Origin: Propionibacteriaceae bacterium
Lineage (GTDB): Bacteria; Actinomycetota; Actinomycetes; Propionibacteriales; Propionibacteriaceae
Direction: 5' to 3'
DNA: 64,000 bases
Assembly: GCA_017306015.1 (NCBI GenBank)
Contig: JAFKJK010000009.1
Location: forward strand, 186,001 to 250,000
The notes beneath the pieces were generated by a model, which did not search any database, had not been told where the DNA came from, and saw only the letters and a list, made by a program, of their open reading frames with translations. Positions 22,509 to 30,584 of this stretch are shown in pieces. How positions within the stretch are numbered: position 1 is the first letter of the stretch; every line of letters starts with the position of its first letter. Made by a program: the position numbers and the translations under genes.

Positions 22509-22561
22509 TGCCCGACTGGGCAGACTTCGGCCGCCAATACTGCCCGACTGGGCAGACTTCG
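22509..22561. promoter_or_regulatory. Two direct repeats in a divergent promoter, candidate operator pair
   Basis: The 21 bp sequence TGCCCGACTGGGCAGACTTC plus G occurs at 22509-22529 and again, unchanged, at 22541-22561. The copies are 32 bp apart, three helical turns, so they face the same side of the DNA. Each contains the inverted core TGCCC-GACT-GGGCA. They lie between the histidine-kinase gene (start 22475, minus) and the secreted-peptide gene (start 22607, plus). The position and phasing suggest cooperative binding of a regulator, most simply the adjacent response regulator. Confidence 0.6.
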
Positions 22562-22606
22562 CGAGGAGACGCTCAACGTCCGCCGCCTCGCTGGCACGCT
22601 GCTCCC

Positions 22607-22801
22607 ATGCGGTCATCCACAGCAGAAGGGGGCGCGGCCCTGGCGACGCGCCGGCGGCGTCTCCAGAGGGGTCTGCTCGGATCGGCTGCGGCATTGGTGG
22701 CAGTGGCGGTGGTGTTCACAGGACTGGGCCCCGCGGCGACCACCGAGGCGGCTTCGCCCGGTTGGTGCGACTTGTTCCCCAACTGGCCCGGCTGCCCGTA
22801 G
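22607..22801 (+). CDS. Small secreted two-cysteine peptide precursor
   Basis: The 64-codon frame encodes RRRRLQRG (16-23), a hydrophobic segment (about 24-40) and an AxA-like site near TTEAA (45-49). This would release the short tail SPGWCDLFPNWPGCP with Cys54 and Cys63. The layout is that of a secretory signal peptide followed by a 15-residue aromatic, disulfide-capable peptide. I do not recognise a family. It faces the two-component system across the phased direct repeats, suggesting co-regulation or a signal role. The start ATG is the first in the frame beyond the repeats; AGGAGA (22564-22569) lies too far upstream for a standard ribosome-binding site, so initiation is uncertain. The stop TAG follows the final Pro directly. 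Confidence 0.55.
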   Translation: MRSSTAEGGAALATRRRRLQRGLLGSAAALVAVAVVFTGLGPAATTEAASPGWCDLFPNWPGCP

Positions 22802-22990
22802 CCGACGCTGGGGCGGCACCGAACGCGTACCCATCCCAATGCACCGGCTCGGGGGCTTCGGCCCCCGGGCCGGGTACGCGTCCGGTGCGTTCCAGCTGGG
22901 GGCTCGGCACCGTGAGGCGCCGGACGCGACGCGCTGAACCGAGGCACGATGGTTCCGACGTCACCCCGGGCGCCGCGGCCGGGGGCGCGC

Positions 22991-23662
22991 TCAGCGGGTG
23001 AGCTGCTGGCGTCCGATGAACTCGCGCTTCACGTAGGAGGCCAGGCCGTAGGTGAGCCAGCCGTCCACCGCGGCTCCGACGCCACCGCCGACGAGCGGGA
23101 TCCGGCGGACCACCACGACCGCGAGGTGCTTGCCGCCGAGCCGTCCGGCCAGTGAGCCGACCACCCGTTCGCTGATCCGCTCCTCCAGGGCTGGGTCGAA
23201 GAACGGAGCGGTCGCGATCACCAGCGGCGTGGTGGGCAGCTTGCCGTTGGCGACCAGTTTGCGCACCTCGTCCTCGCCGAGCATGGCCAGCGTCACCGCC
23301 GCGCGGACCCGGGGATCCTCGACGTCGTAGCCCCGCAGGTGTGCGATCGACGCGACCATCCGGACGCCGAGGACGGCCAGGCCGGCGATGTTGGCCGGAA
23401 GCCCGACCGGCAGCGTGATCAGGCCACCGACACTGGTCAGGAAGCCCTGGGCGGAAGCGAGGCCGATGTGCTGCAGCACGACCGAGTCGATCGCGGACTC
23501 CCGGTCGCCGCGGGACTGCAAGGCCCGGGCGGCCGTCGTCTTCGCGCCGGGAAATGCGTCATTGCCGTAGATGGCGAAATCGACCACGGTACGCAGCAGC
23601 CCGCCGGCCACTTCCGGGGTGCGGGCGACGAGTTGCTTGCCGAGATCGGCTGCGTTGGCCAT
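22991..23662 (-). CDS. EcsC family protein
   Basis: The 223-residue protein matches the EcsC family: helical N-terminal part, a hydrophobic Gly-rich segment (GLITLPVGLPANIAGLAVLG), VASIAHLRGYD and the C-terminal IPLVGGGVGAAVDGWLTYGL followed by YVKREF. EcsC is encoded with an ABC transporter in Bacillus, but most homologues stand alone and are of unknown function. They are probably peripheral membrane proteins. ATG at 23662 follows AAGGAAG. The frame remains open far upstream, but those codons have no matching family sequence and include the promoter region, so the short form is chosen. Confidence 0.8.
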   Translation of the reverse strand: MANAADLGKQLVARTPEVAGGLLRTVVDFAIYGNDAFPGAKTTAARALQSRGDRESAIDSVVLQHIGLASAQGFLTSVGGLITLPVGLPANIAGLAVLGVRMVASIAHLRGYDVEDPRVRAAVTLAMLGEDEVRKLVANGKLPTTPLVIATAPFFDPALEERISERVVGSLAGRLGGKHLAVVVVRRIPLVGGGVGAAVDGWLTYGLASYVKREFIGRQQLTR

Positions 23663-23899
23663 GGCTTCCTTCCGACCTGTCCAGAGTAGGCGGCCTACGC
23701 CCACCCCGGCGTCCGGCCGAGCCCGGAACCAGCCCCGAGCCGACCCCGGACCGGTCGGGTCTGTCCGGCCGTCTTCGTCCGCCCGCACGCTTTCGACCCA
23801 GCCGGGACGGCGGTCATGGATCGTGGCGGCGGGCAACGGCCGGTGCCTGAATTGCACAGCGTCCTTGCTGGCGGACGGACGCCACCGAAGGGTGGAGAG

Positions 23900-24475
23900 A
23901 TGGAGACGCACGACTCGCCAGCCGTTGGACTGGCCACTGCGACGCGCCGGGATCTCGCCACCAACGCGCTCGTGCTCGGTGCGGCGGCGTTCGTGTGGTT
24001 CGGCTGGGCGCAGGAGGGTCCGCCGCCGGGCTGGAGCCCGTTCCTCGCCGTCGGATCCGGACTCGGGGTGGCGCTCGCCGTGGTGTCGCTGGTCACGATG
24101 CTGCGGCTGCGGGACGGATCGGCGATGTCCACCCGGGCGGGACGCCGGACGTACGGCATCACCGTCGGGGTAGAACTGCTGGTGGCGGTGCTCGGGGTGG
24201 TAGCGCTCAGCCTCGCCGGCTACGAGAGGTTCATCAGCCCGTGGATCCTCGCGGTCGTCGGGGTGCACTTCATCCCGATGGCGCGGCTGTTCGGCATCCG
24301 GCTGCTGGCGGTGGCGGGCATCGTGTTGACGGTGATCGCGATCGGGGCGGCGATCGTCGGCGGCGTCACCGAGGTCCTGCCCAGCGCGGTCGCCGGCGGA
24401 ATCGGCGGCCTCGTACTGCTGGGCTTCGGGCTCGCGTCCCTGTCCCAGGCCCGCTCCGCTGCCCGGACGGCCTGA
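23900..24475 (+). CDS. Small multi-pass membrane protein of unknown function
   Basis: The 191-residue protein shows about six hydrophobic segments: NALVLGAAAFVWFGWA, FLAVGSGLGVALAVVSLV, ELLVAVLGVVALSLAG, WILAVVGVHFIPMARLFG, LLAVAGIVLTVIAIGAAIVG and AVAGGIGGLVLLGFGLA. The pattern with HFIPMARLFG is reminiscent of small conserved membrane proteins found in many actinobacteria and firmicutes; I cannot name a function. ATG at 23900 is preceded by GGTGGAGAG and is preferred over the ATG at 23816, whose extra 28 residues look non-coding. Two tandem copies of a repeat variant lie directly downstream. Confidence 0.7.
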   Translation: METHDSPAVGLATATRRDLATNALVLGAAAFVWFGWAQEGPPPGWSPFLAVGSGLGVALAVVSLVTMLRLRDGSAMSTRAGRRTYGITVGVELLVAVLGVVALSLAGYERFISPWILAVVGVHFIPMARLFGIRLLAVAGIVLTVIAIGAAIVGGVTEVLPSAVAGGIGGLVLLGFGLASLSQARSAARTA

Positions 24476-24494
24476 GTGCCGCCCCCCGGAGCGC

Positions 24495-24574
24495 TGAACC
24501 ATCGGGGACAGGTACCGACGGTTCAACCGGACGGCTGCGGGGCTGAACCATCGGGGACAGGTACCGACGGTTCA
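24495..24574 (+). repeat. Repeat cluster C: two copies of a variant element
   Basis: Two 31 bp top-strand copies at 24495-24525 and 24544-24574 form a 49 bp tandem duplication that includes the spacer AACCGGACGGCTGCG. They keep the core ATCGGGGACAGGTAC but end in CGACGGTTCA instead of TTCGGTTCA, a sub-type found only here in the window. They follow the stop of the membrane-protein gene. Confidence 0.93.
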
Positions 24575-24734
24575 ACCGGACGGCTGCGAGGACTACCGTC
24601 CGGATGCCGACGACGGGAGCCGGAGCGGCCGATCCCGCTCGGGCGGCATGGCTGGGCCGGCGGCGAACCGTCCCCTTCTGGTCAGCCCCTGGGGTCCAGG
24701 CGCCGGGGTCGGGGGCGGCTGCGACAATCGAGGC

Positions 24735-25406
24735 ATGGCGCGACGCAACGTCTTCGGGCCGCCCGCTGAGTGGGTCGACCAGGACCTGATCGCGTTCTCG
24801 CCCACCCTGGACGCCGCCCTCACCCTGGACGCCTACCGCAGCGGCGTGTTCCCGATGCCGCTGGAGCGCTCCGGCTTCGACCGGATCGGCTGGTGGTCAC
24901 CGCTGCGCCGCGGCGTCCTGCCGCTGGACGCCCTGCGGGTGAAACGCTCGCTGCGCCAGTCGGCCAAGCGCTACACCACGACCATCGACAGCGCCTTCGA
25001 AGCCGTCCTCGCCGGCTGCGCGGACCCGTCGCGTCCCTTCGGCTGGATCGACGACGAGATTCGCCGCGTCTACACAGAGCTGTTCGAGGGCGGCCGCGTC
25101 CACTCGGTCGAGACCTGGGACGCGGACGGCCACCTGGTCGGCGGCCTGTACGGGGTCAGTCTCGGCGGCTTGTTCGCAGGCGAGTCGATGTTCCACGACC
25201 CGGTTCGTGGGCGGGACGCGTCCAAGGTCGCCCTGCTGCGCCTGGTCGAGTTCCTCGCCGACGACTACGCCGAGGACCGGATCGTCGACGTCCAGTGGCA
25301 GACCGACCACCTCGCGAGCCTCGGAGCGATCGAGATCGACCGCGGCGAGTACCTGGCGCTGCTCGATGAGGCTCTGGAGGTTCCCGAGCCGACGTGGTCT
25401 GATTGA
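24735..25406 (+). CDS. aat: Leucyl/phenylalanyl-tRNA-protein transferase
   Basis: The 223-residue enzyme moves Leu or Phe from tRNA to the N-terminal Lys or Arg of proteins, marking them for ClpS/ClpAP (N-degron pathway). Family motifs are present: AYRSGVFPMP, IGWWSPLRRGVLPLDALRVKRS with its hallmark WWSP, DPSRPFGWIDDEI, VHSVETWD, GGLYGVSLGGLFAGESMF and a GEY-xLL end. ATG at 24735 has GACAAT at -12 to -7. It is followed after 3 bp by the DNA glycosylase gene, so the two are one transcription unit. Confidence 0.92.
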   Translation: MARRNVFGPPAEWVDQDLIAFSPTLDAALTLDAYRSGVFPMPLERSGFDRIGWWSPLRRGVLPLDALRVKRSLRQSAKRYTTTIDSAFEAVLAGCADPSRPFGWIDDEIRRVYTELFEGGRVHSVETWDADGHLVGGLYGVSLGGLFAGESMFHDPVRGRDASKVALLRLVEFLADDYAEDRIVDVQWQTDHLASLGAIEIDRGEYLALLDEALEVPEPTWSD

Positions 25407-25409
25407 GGA

Positions 25410-26273
25410 ATGCCCGAACTGCCCGAGGTCGAAGCGCTCCGCGGCTTCCTCGCCGGAGCCACGGCGGGACGCTTCGTCGCGCGTGCCGACCTGCTCGCCT
25501 TCGCCAGCCTGAAGACGTTCAACCCGCCGCTGTCCGCGCTGCTCGGGCTGCAGGTCGGTGACGTCCAGCGCCGCGGCAAATTCATCGGCCTGGACGTCGG
25601 CGGGTTGTGGCTGGTCTTCCACCTCGCCCGCGGCGGTTGGCTGACCTGGCGGGACGAGCAGCCGTCCGCGCCTGCGCGTCCGGGACGGGGCCCGCTGGCG
25701 CTGCGGGTCGTGTTCGACAACGACTCTGGCTTCGACCTGACCGAGTACGGCACCCAGAAGCGACTGGCGATCTACCTTGTCAACGAGCTTTCCGAGGTAC
25801 CGGGCATCGCCACCCTCGGCCCCGATCCAATGGCCGACGATTTCACCCCTGAGGTGCTCGGCGGCATCCTGGACGCGGCGGGTCGGGCTCAGCTGAAGGG
25901 CGTCCTTCGCGACCAGCGGGTGATCGCCGGGATCGGCAACGCCTACTCCGACGAGATCCTGCACGCCGCGAAGATGAGCCCGTTCAAGCCGGCGAACAGC
26001 CTTGACGCGGCCGGGCGGAAGGTGCTCTACGACGCCGTCCGCGACGAACTGTCGGCCGCGGTTGCGCGCGCGTCCGGCCTGCAGGCGCGGGAGTTGAAGG
26101 ACGCCAAGCGCTCGGCGATGCGCGTCCACGGCCGCACCGGCGAGCCGTGCGCGGTGTGCGGGACGACGATCGCCGAGGTGAGCTTCGCCGACTCGTCCCT
26201 GCAGTACTGCCCCGGCTGCCAGACCGGCGGCAAGCCGCTCGCCGACCGAAGGCTGTCCCGCCTCCTGAAGTAG
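25410..26273 (+). CDS. mutM: Fpg/Nei-family DNA glycosylase
   Basis: The 287-residue base-excision enzyme starts with MPELPEVEALRGFL, giving the catalytic Pro2 nucleophile and Glu3 after Met removal. RRGKFIGLDV supplies the conserved Lys, AGIGNAYSDEILHAAKMSPF is the helix-two-turn-helix, and the C-terminal zinc finger has two CxxC pairs (CAVC and CPGC). It removes oxidised purines or pyrimidines; a separation between Fpg and Nei activity is not safe from sequence alone. It follows aat by 3 bp with no promoter between. Its own TAG stop is 3 bp before a repeat element. Confidence 0.9.
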   Translation: MPELPEVEALRGFLAGATAGRFVARADLLAFASLKTFNPPLSALLGLQVGDVQRRGKFIGLDVGGLWLVFHLARGGWLTWRDEQPSAPARPGRGPLALRVVFDNDSGFDLTEYGTQKRLAIYLVNELSEVPGIATLGPDPMADDFTPEVLGGILDAAGRAQLKGVLRDQRVIAGIGNAYSDEILHAAKMSPFKPANSLDAAGRKVLYDAVRDELSAAVARASGLQARELKDAKRSAMRVHGRTGEPCAVCGTTIAEVSFADSSLQYCPGCQTGGKPLADRRLSRLLK

Positions 26274-26276
26274 CCC

Positions 26277-26360
26277 TGAACCGTCGGGGACAGGTACTTC
26301 GGTTCACCCACGTCCCGAACCGTCCGGACCTGAACCATCGGGGACAGGTACTTCGGTTCA
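26277..26360 (+). repeat. Repeat cluster D: two top-strand copies
   Basis: Copies at 26277-26306 and 26331-26360 (the latter with arm TGAACCA), both with GGGGACAGGTACTT on the plus strand, lie directly after the glycosylase gene. The remaining bases up to 26487 contain TAGGCT (26457-26462) and a strong ribosome-binding site for the next gene, so the promoter of that gene lies between the repeats and its start. Confidence 0.93.
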
Positions 26361-26487
26361 GCGCGGACGGCCGGGGACGGCGCCCGACGGCTCCGTGCCT
26401 CGCCCGGCCCGCGGCGAGGGTGCGGTTTTCCCGTGACGCGGGGACGGCGCCCGCTCTAGGCTGAGCCAACCTCGAGGGGGAGCTGCC

Positions 26488-27357
26488 ATGGAAGTCGAGA
26501 TCGCCGAGGAACGCATCGTCCTGCTGACCGACCGATTCAGCCTCGATCACGCAGAGGGACGGGCGTGGTCACGGCGGGCGGACGCCTTCGGCACTGTCGC
26601 CAAGCTCGGCGGTCTGCTGAACCGGACCGCGTCCGAAGACTACGAGTGCGTCTACCGGGAACGCCGGCTGCAGCCGTTCTGGCACCTGCACGCCACGGCG
26701 GTCGCCGAGTACGAGCGGACGCGCAGCTACACCGTCGCGGTGTCACCGAGCGTCCGCAGCGTGCTCCTGGGCGGGGAGTCCCACGCTCCCGACCAGGGAC
26801 GACTGACGTTGTCCGGGCTGGAATCGTGCCGCGACGAGAGCTCCGGAGACCACTACTTCGACGGCCTGACCCGTGCCGAGGCCCCCGGGCTGGCGTCCTA
26901 CCGTCCCTTCGCCGGCGAGTTGGCGGACGCCGAACGACTCGCCGCGATCGCCACCGCCGGCACGGTCGTCGTTCCCCCGGACAGCAAGGCGTCCATGCTG
27001 GTGCGGGAGGTGGTCTCGTCCGCCATCGGTCGGATCGAGGCCGACCGGGTGCTCGAGGAGCGGGTCACCGTGGACGTCGTCGACCTCGTCTACCGTCCTG
27101 TCTACGCCTTTCGCTACCGCCACGGCGGCAAGGAGGCGGTGGTGGAGTTCGACGGGCTCACCGGTGAGATCCGTCCTGACGGTGCGACGTTCGAGCAGTA
27201 TCTCGGCAAGGTCCTCGAGCCCCGCTTCCTGCTGGACGTGGGCGTCGAGGCGGTGAACATCTTCGTCCCCGGGACGCAACTCGTCCGGATCCTGGCCGAG
27301 CAGGGCGCGAAGAAGCTCGCCCAGCGCGACCGAGGCGCTGCAGCCGATCCGTCCTGA
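26488..27357 (+). CDS. Conserved hypothetical protein
   Basis: I do not recognise this 289-residue protein. It has no signal peptide or membrane segment. Around residues 50-75 it has YECVYRERRLQPFWHLHATA, followed by VAVSPSVRSVLLGG, and near residue 205 VYRPVYAFRYRHGGKEAVVEF, a form seen in proteins that bind or process peptides but not diagnostic here. The C-terminus is LVRILAEQGAKKLAQR. A clear GAGGGGGAG ribosome-binding site precedes the ATG, so unlike most neighbours it has a leadered mRNA. It is isolated by repeat clusters on both sides and probably monocistronic. Confidence 0.6.
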   Translation: MEVEIAEERIVLLTDRFSLDHAEGRAWSRRADAFGTVAKLGGLLNRTASEDYECVYRERRLQPFWHLHATAVAEYERTRSYTVAVSPSVRSVLLGGESHAPDQGRLTLSGLESCRDESSGDHYFDGLTRAEAPGLASYRPFAGELADAERLAAIATAGTVVVPPDSKASMLVREVVSSAIGRIEADRVLEERVTVDVVDLVYRPVYAFRYRHGGKEAVVEFDGLTGEIRPDGATFEQYLGKVLEPRFLLDVGVEAVNIFVPGTQLVRILAEQGAKKLAQRDRGAAADPS

Positions 27358-27393
27358 GGCTCGGCCTCGCCGCCGGCGCGTGATCAGCGCCGG

Positions 27394-27583
27394 TGAACCG
27401 AAGTACCTGTCCCCGACGGTTCAACCCCACCCGGGTGAACCGAAGTACCTGTCCCCGACGATTCAACCCCACCCGGGTGAACCGAAGTACCTGTCCCCGA
27501 CGGTTCAACGCTGAACCGAAGTACCTGTCCCCGACGGTTCAACCCCACCCGGGTGAACCGAAGTACCTGTCCCCGACGGTTCA
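27394..27583 (-). repeat. Repeat cluster E: five bottom-strand copies in a regular array
   Basis: Bottom-strand copies start at 27394, 27436, 27478, 27512 and 27554, each 30 bp. Four of them are part of a 42 bp unit (element plus the 12 bp spacer ACCCCACCCGGG); one spacer is only 4 bp. All copies show CCTGTCCCCGAC; the second has ATTCA in the right arm. The gap 27358-27726 has no gene; 27584-27712 shows nothing else that I can name. The array lies upstream of the mannosyltransferase gene and downstream of a plus-strand gene. Confidence 0.95.
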
Positions 27584-27726
27584 GGACGGGGGACGCACGC
27601 CAATCGGAAGCCAGCGGGTACGAGAGGAAGCTGAGAGAGATAACAGTCGGGTCTCGAACCGGCTGCGCGCTGCGGTCGGGGAGCCGCACTCGGTAGCCTC
27701 TGAGGTTGGGTGCGGTAGGAGGATCG

Positions 27727-29298
27727 GTGGGCAGAGAGCGGCTGAGCTCGAGGTGGCGCAGGCCACTGCCTGCCTGGACCAGCGACCACCGCTTCGGTCT
27801 GGCGATGATCATCGCGAGCTGCCTTGTCAGCGTGGGGGTGGCGTTCGCCGGGCCGTCCGTCGTGACCCTGAAGCTCGGCCCGCGCATCGACTACCTGCCG
27901 CCCTGGTACCTGCCGGTGAAGTGGATCAGCCTCGGCGAGTGGGTGGTCGTCCCACTGCTCTGGGCCGGCCTCGCGGTCGGCTCGGTCGGCCTGTGGGTGT
28001 GCTGGCGGGCGGTCAACGGCGGCTGGCGTCCCAACCACCGGCGCCTGTTCGTCCTCGGCGCACTGTTGAGCACGATCAGCTGCCTCGTCCCGCCGCTGAC
28101 CTCGGCGGACGTGCTGATGTACGCCGCGTACGGACGGCTCCAGGTGCTCGGCATGAACCCTTACGACATCACGCCCGCCGAGATCTTCCGTCAGGTCTAC
28201 GACCCGGTCCTCGTCTGGACCGAGCATCCCTGGACCGACACCCCGAGTGTGTACGGCCCGCTGGCGTCGTTCAGCCAGTGGCTGGCGGCCACCCTCGGCG
28301 GCGAGAACATGCACGACATCGTCTTCTGGCTGCAGGCGTTCACGCTGGTCGCGTTCCTGGTGTCGGCCGCGGCCGCGGTACGGCTCGCCCACACCGACCC
28401 GAAGCTGCAGACCCGCGTCGTGCTGTTCACCGTCGCGAACCCGCTGATGATCTGGGGCGTCCTCACCGGAGCCCACAACGAGTCGCTGTCGGTGGTGTTC
28501 GCCGTTGTCGGGCTGCTGTTATTCCGGAAGTACCCGTGGGCGGCCGGCATCGGCATCGGCCTTGCCGGGACGGTGAAGGTCTCGATGGTCCTGTACGGCA
28601 TCGCGATGTGCTGGGGCTATCGACGCGACTGGAAGCGCCTGCTGCAACTGGTCGGCGGCGCCGCCGTCCCCCTGCTGATCGCGTACGGGCTGTGGATGCC
28701 CAACGCCCTGCTCGCCGCCCAGCGCAATACCGGCTACATCTCACCCGGAGCCTGGGGACTGTGGGGACTGTGGGCGCTCACCCCGATCATCGGCGACCCG
28801 TTGGCGAGACAGGTCGTCACCACCCTCGGCTGGGTGCTGCTCGTCGTCTTCGCCTGGATGCTGTCCCGGGTGCTGCCCTGGCGGCTCGTCCCCGGCGAGT
28901 ACCAGACCGCGGACCCCAAGCATGACCCGCTGACCATCACCGTCCGGACAACCGTGGTGCTGTGTACCGCCTGGCTGATCACCTCGCCGTGGCAGTTTGT
29001 CTGGTACGACCTGATCGTCTGGATCCCGCTCGGGCTGCTGTCGGCGTCCCGGCTCGACCCGATCATGATCTGGCGCGGAGCCTGGCTGTCGATCGCGTGG
29101 GTCACCGGACGCGCGCTGAACTTCGGCTCCGGGATGCATGCGGTGGAGACCTTCCTGCGGCAGAACATCAACGTCGCCGCGCAGTACGCCGTCCTGGTCG
29201 CCATCGTGTGGTGGTGGTGGAGTTGGGGCCATGAACTGCCGTCCGTCCGGGCGTTGCGGCGGTTCTGGGTGCGCGAGCACGCGGCGGCGTCCGGCTGA
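27727..29298 (+). CDS. GT-C polyprenol-phosphomannose mannosyltransferase (MptA/MptB type)
   Basis: The 523-residue integral membrane protein has about 12 hydrophobic segments. It matches the actinobacterial MptA/MptB alpha-1,6-mannosyltransferases that extend the mannan core of lipomannan with polyprenyl-phosphomannose. The first long loop has LVPPLTSADVLMYAAYGRLQVLG with the GT-C acidic residue; YGPLASFSQWLA, PLMIWGVLTGAHNE and ITSPWQFVWYDLIVWIPLG follow. GTG at 27727 is chosen because AGGAGG lies six bases upstream. It stands alone between repeat cluster E and pheA. Choosing MptA or MptB is not possible from the sequence by eye. Confidence 0.85.
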   Translation: MGRERLSSRWRRPLPAWTSDHRFGLAMIIASCLVSVGVAFAGPSVVTLKLGPRIDYLPPWYLPVKWISLGEWVVVPLLWAGLAVGSVGLWVCWRAVNGGWRPNHRRLFVLGALLSTISCLVPPLTSADVLMYAAYGRLQVLGMNPYDITPAEIFRQVYDPVLVWTEHPWTDTPSVYGPLASFSQWLAATLGGENMHDIVFWLQAFTLVAFLVSAAAAVRLAHTDPKLQTRVVLFTVANPLMIWGVLTGAHNESLSVVFAVVGLLLFRKYPWAAGIGIGLAGTVKVSMVLYGIAMCWGYRRDWKRLLQLVGGAAVPLLIAYGLWMPNALLAAQRNTGYISPGAWGLWGLWALTPIIGDPLARQVVTTLGWVLLVVFAWMLSRVLPWRLVPGEYQTADPKHDPLTITVRTTVVLCTAWLITSPWQFVWYDLIVWIPLGLLSASRLDPIMIWRGAWLSIAWVTGRALNFGSGMHAVETFLRQNINVAAQYAVLVAIVWWWWSWGHELPSVRALRRFWVREHAAASG

Positions 29299-29513
29299 GC
29301 AGCTCACTACCGGCCTTCCGCGCCGTGGCGACGTCGTCTGCCCGGTCCACACGCGGTACGGGTCTTTCGCCCTGGTGGAGGCTGTTGACCTACCCAGGAG
29401 GGCGGAACCCGGTAACGAGCCCTGACGTCACCGCCGCCCCGCGCGACAGCGGCGGAATACCGGTACTCGGGCCGACCCGAGGGCTGCGGTTCCCCGGCCA
29501 CTACGCTGAGCGG

Positions 29514-30428
29514 ATGCTCGGCTACTTCGGACCGGCGGGAACCTTCACCCATCAGGCGCTGTTGACCTTCCACACGGAGGAGGCTGTCGCGTTCGCGTCC
29601 GTCGCCGAGGCCCTGGACGCCGTCCGTCGCGGCGAGGTGGAGGCCGTCCTGGTGCCGATCGAGAATTCCGTCGAAGGCGGGGTCTCGGCCACCCTCGACA
29701 CGCTGGCCACAGGCCGTCCCCTGCGGATCGTGCGCGAGGTGCTGCTGCCTGTCCAGTTCAACCTGTACGCGCGTCCCGGCACCCGGATCGAGGACGTGCG
29801 GCGCGTCATCACCCACCCGCACTCCGCCGCCCAGACCCGCTACTGGACGGCGGCGAACCTGCCCGGTGTCTCGGTCACCGAGGGCGGATCCAATGCCGCC
29901 GCGGCGCAGGAGGTGGCCGACCCGACCTCCAAGTACGACGCCGCCATCTGCGGTGAGGTCGCCGGGGAGATGTACGGGCTGGTGCCGATCGCTACTGCGA
30001 TCGCCGACAACGCGTCCGGCGTGACCCGGTTCGTGCTCGTCTCCCAGCCGGCCGAGCCGCCGATGCCGACCGGTGCCGACAAGACCACGCTCGTGGCGTA
30101 CATGCACGCCGACCACTCCGGCGCGCTCCTGGAGATCCTCGAGCAGTTCGCGGGACGCGGCGTGAACCTGACCCGGATCGAGTCCCGTCCGACCAAGACG
30201 AGCCTGGGCAGCTACTGCTTCAGCATCGACGCCGAGGGACACCTGCGCGACCCGCGGATGGCCGAGGCCATGCTCGGCCTCCACCGGATCTGTGCCGAGG
30301 TGATCTTCCTCGGCTCCTACCCGCGCGCGGACGGCGTCCGTCCGGTGGTCGCGCGCGGGTTCGCCGACGCCGACTTCGTCGCCGCCCGCGAGTGGTACTC
30401 GGCCCTCATCGACCCCGACGACGACTGA
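29514..30428 (+). CDS. pheA: Prephenate dehydratase
   Basis: The 304-residue monofunctional enzyme makes phenylpyruvate from prephenate in phenylalanine synthesis. The catalytic domain (1-180) has GPAGTFTHQA, VPIENSVEGGV, HPHSAAQ and the active-site TRF (171-173). The ACT domain (about 190-275) has HSGALLEILEQF and ESRP (223-226), which binds Phe for feedback inhibition. The chorismate mutase domain of the bifunctional enterobacterial enzyme is absent. ATG at 29514 has TACGCT exactly at -12 to -7 (leaderless), which argues against a leader-peptide attenuator. CAACCG-ACGTCCTC-CGGTTG just after the stop (30429-30449) could form a short hairpin. Confidence 0.94.
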   Translation: MLGYFGPAGTFTHQALLTFHTEEAVAFASVAEALDAVRRGEVEAVLVPIENSVEGGVSATLDTLATGRPLRIVREVLLPVQFNLYARPGTRIEDVRRVITHPHSAAQTRYWTAANLPGVSVTEGGSNAAAAQEVADPTSKYDAAICGEVAGEMYGLVPIATAIADNASGVTRFVLVSQPAEPPMPTGADKTTLVAYMHADHSGALLEILEQFAGRGVNLTRIESRPTKTSLGSYCFSIDAEGHLRDPRMAEAMLGLHRICAEVIFLGSYPRADGVRPVVARGFADADFVAAREWYSALIDPDDD

Positions 30429-30584
30429 CAACCGACGTCCTCCGGTTGGATGGAGGAGTCTCGACGAGGACGGCGCCAGCCGGCCGAGGAACCTCCGACC
30501 GACAACCGACATCAGCGGCCTACGCCGAGGGTGTCGAGGACGGCGGGGGTGTGTGCACGTGTGAGGTCCTGATCAGCACGACCC

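Noticed and set aside
27394..27583. Array E looks like a CRISPR (30 bp repeats, regular spacing)
   Set aside because: Spacers are only 4-12 bp and identical, the same element is dispersed in eight other gaps in both orientations, and no cas gene is present.
29299..29513. Possible leader peptide or attenuator upstream of pheA
   Set aside because: No Phe-rich short frame is visible and the -10 element TACGCT sits directly before the ATG, so the transcript probably has no leader.
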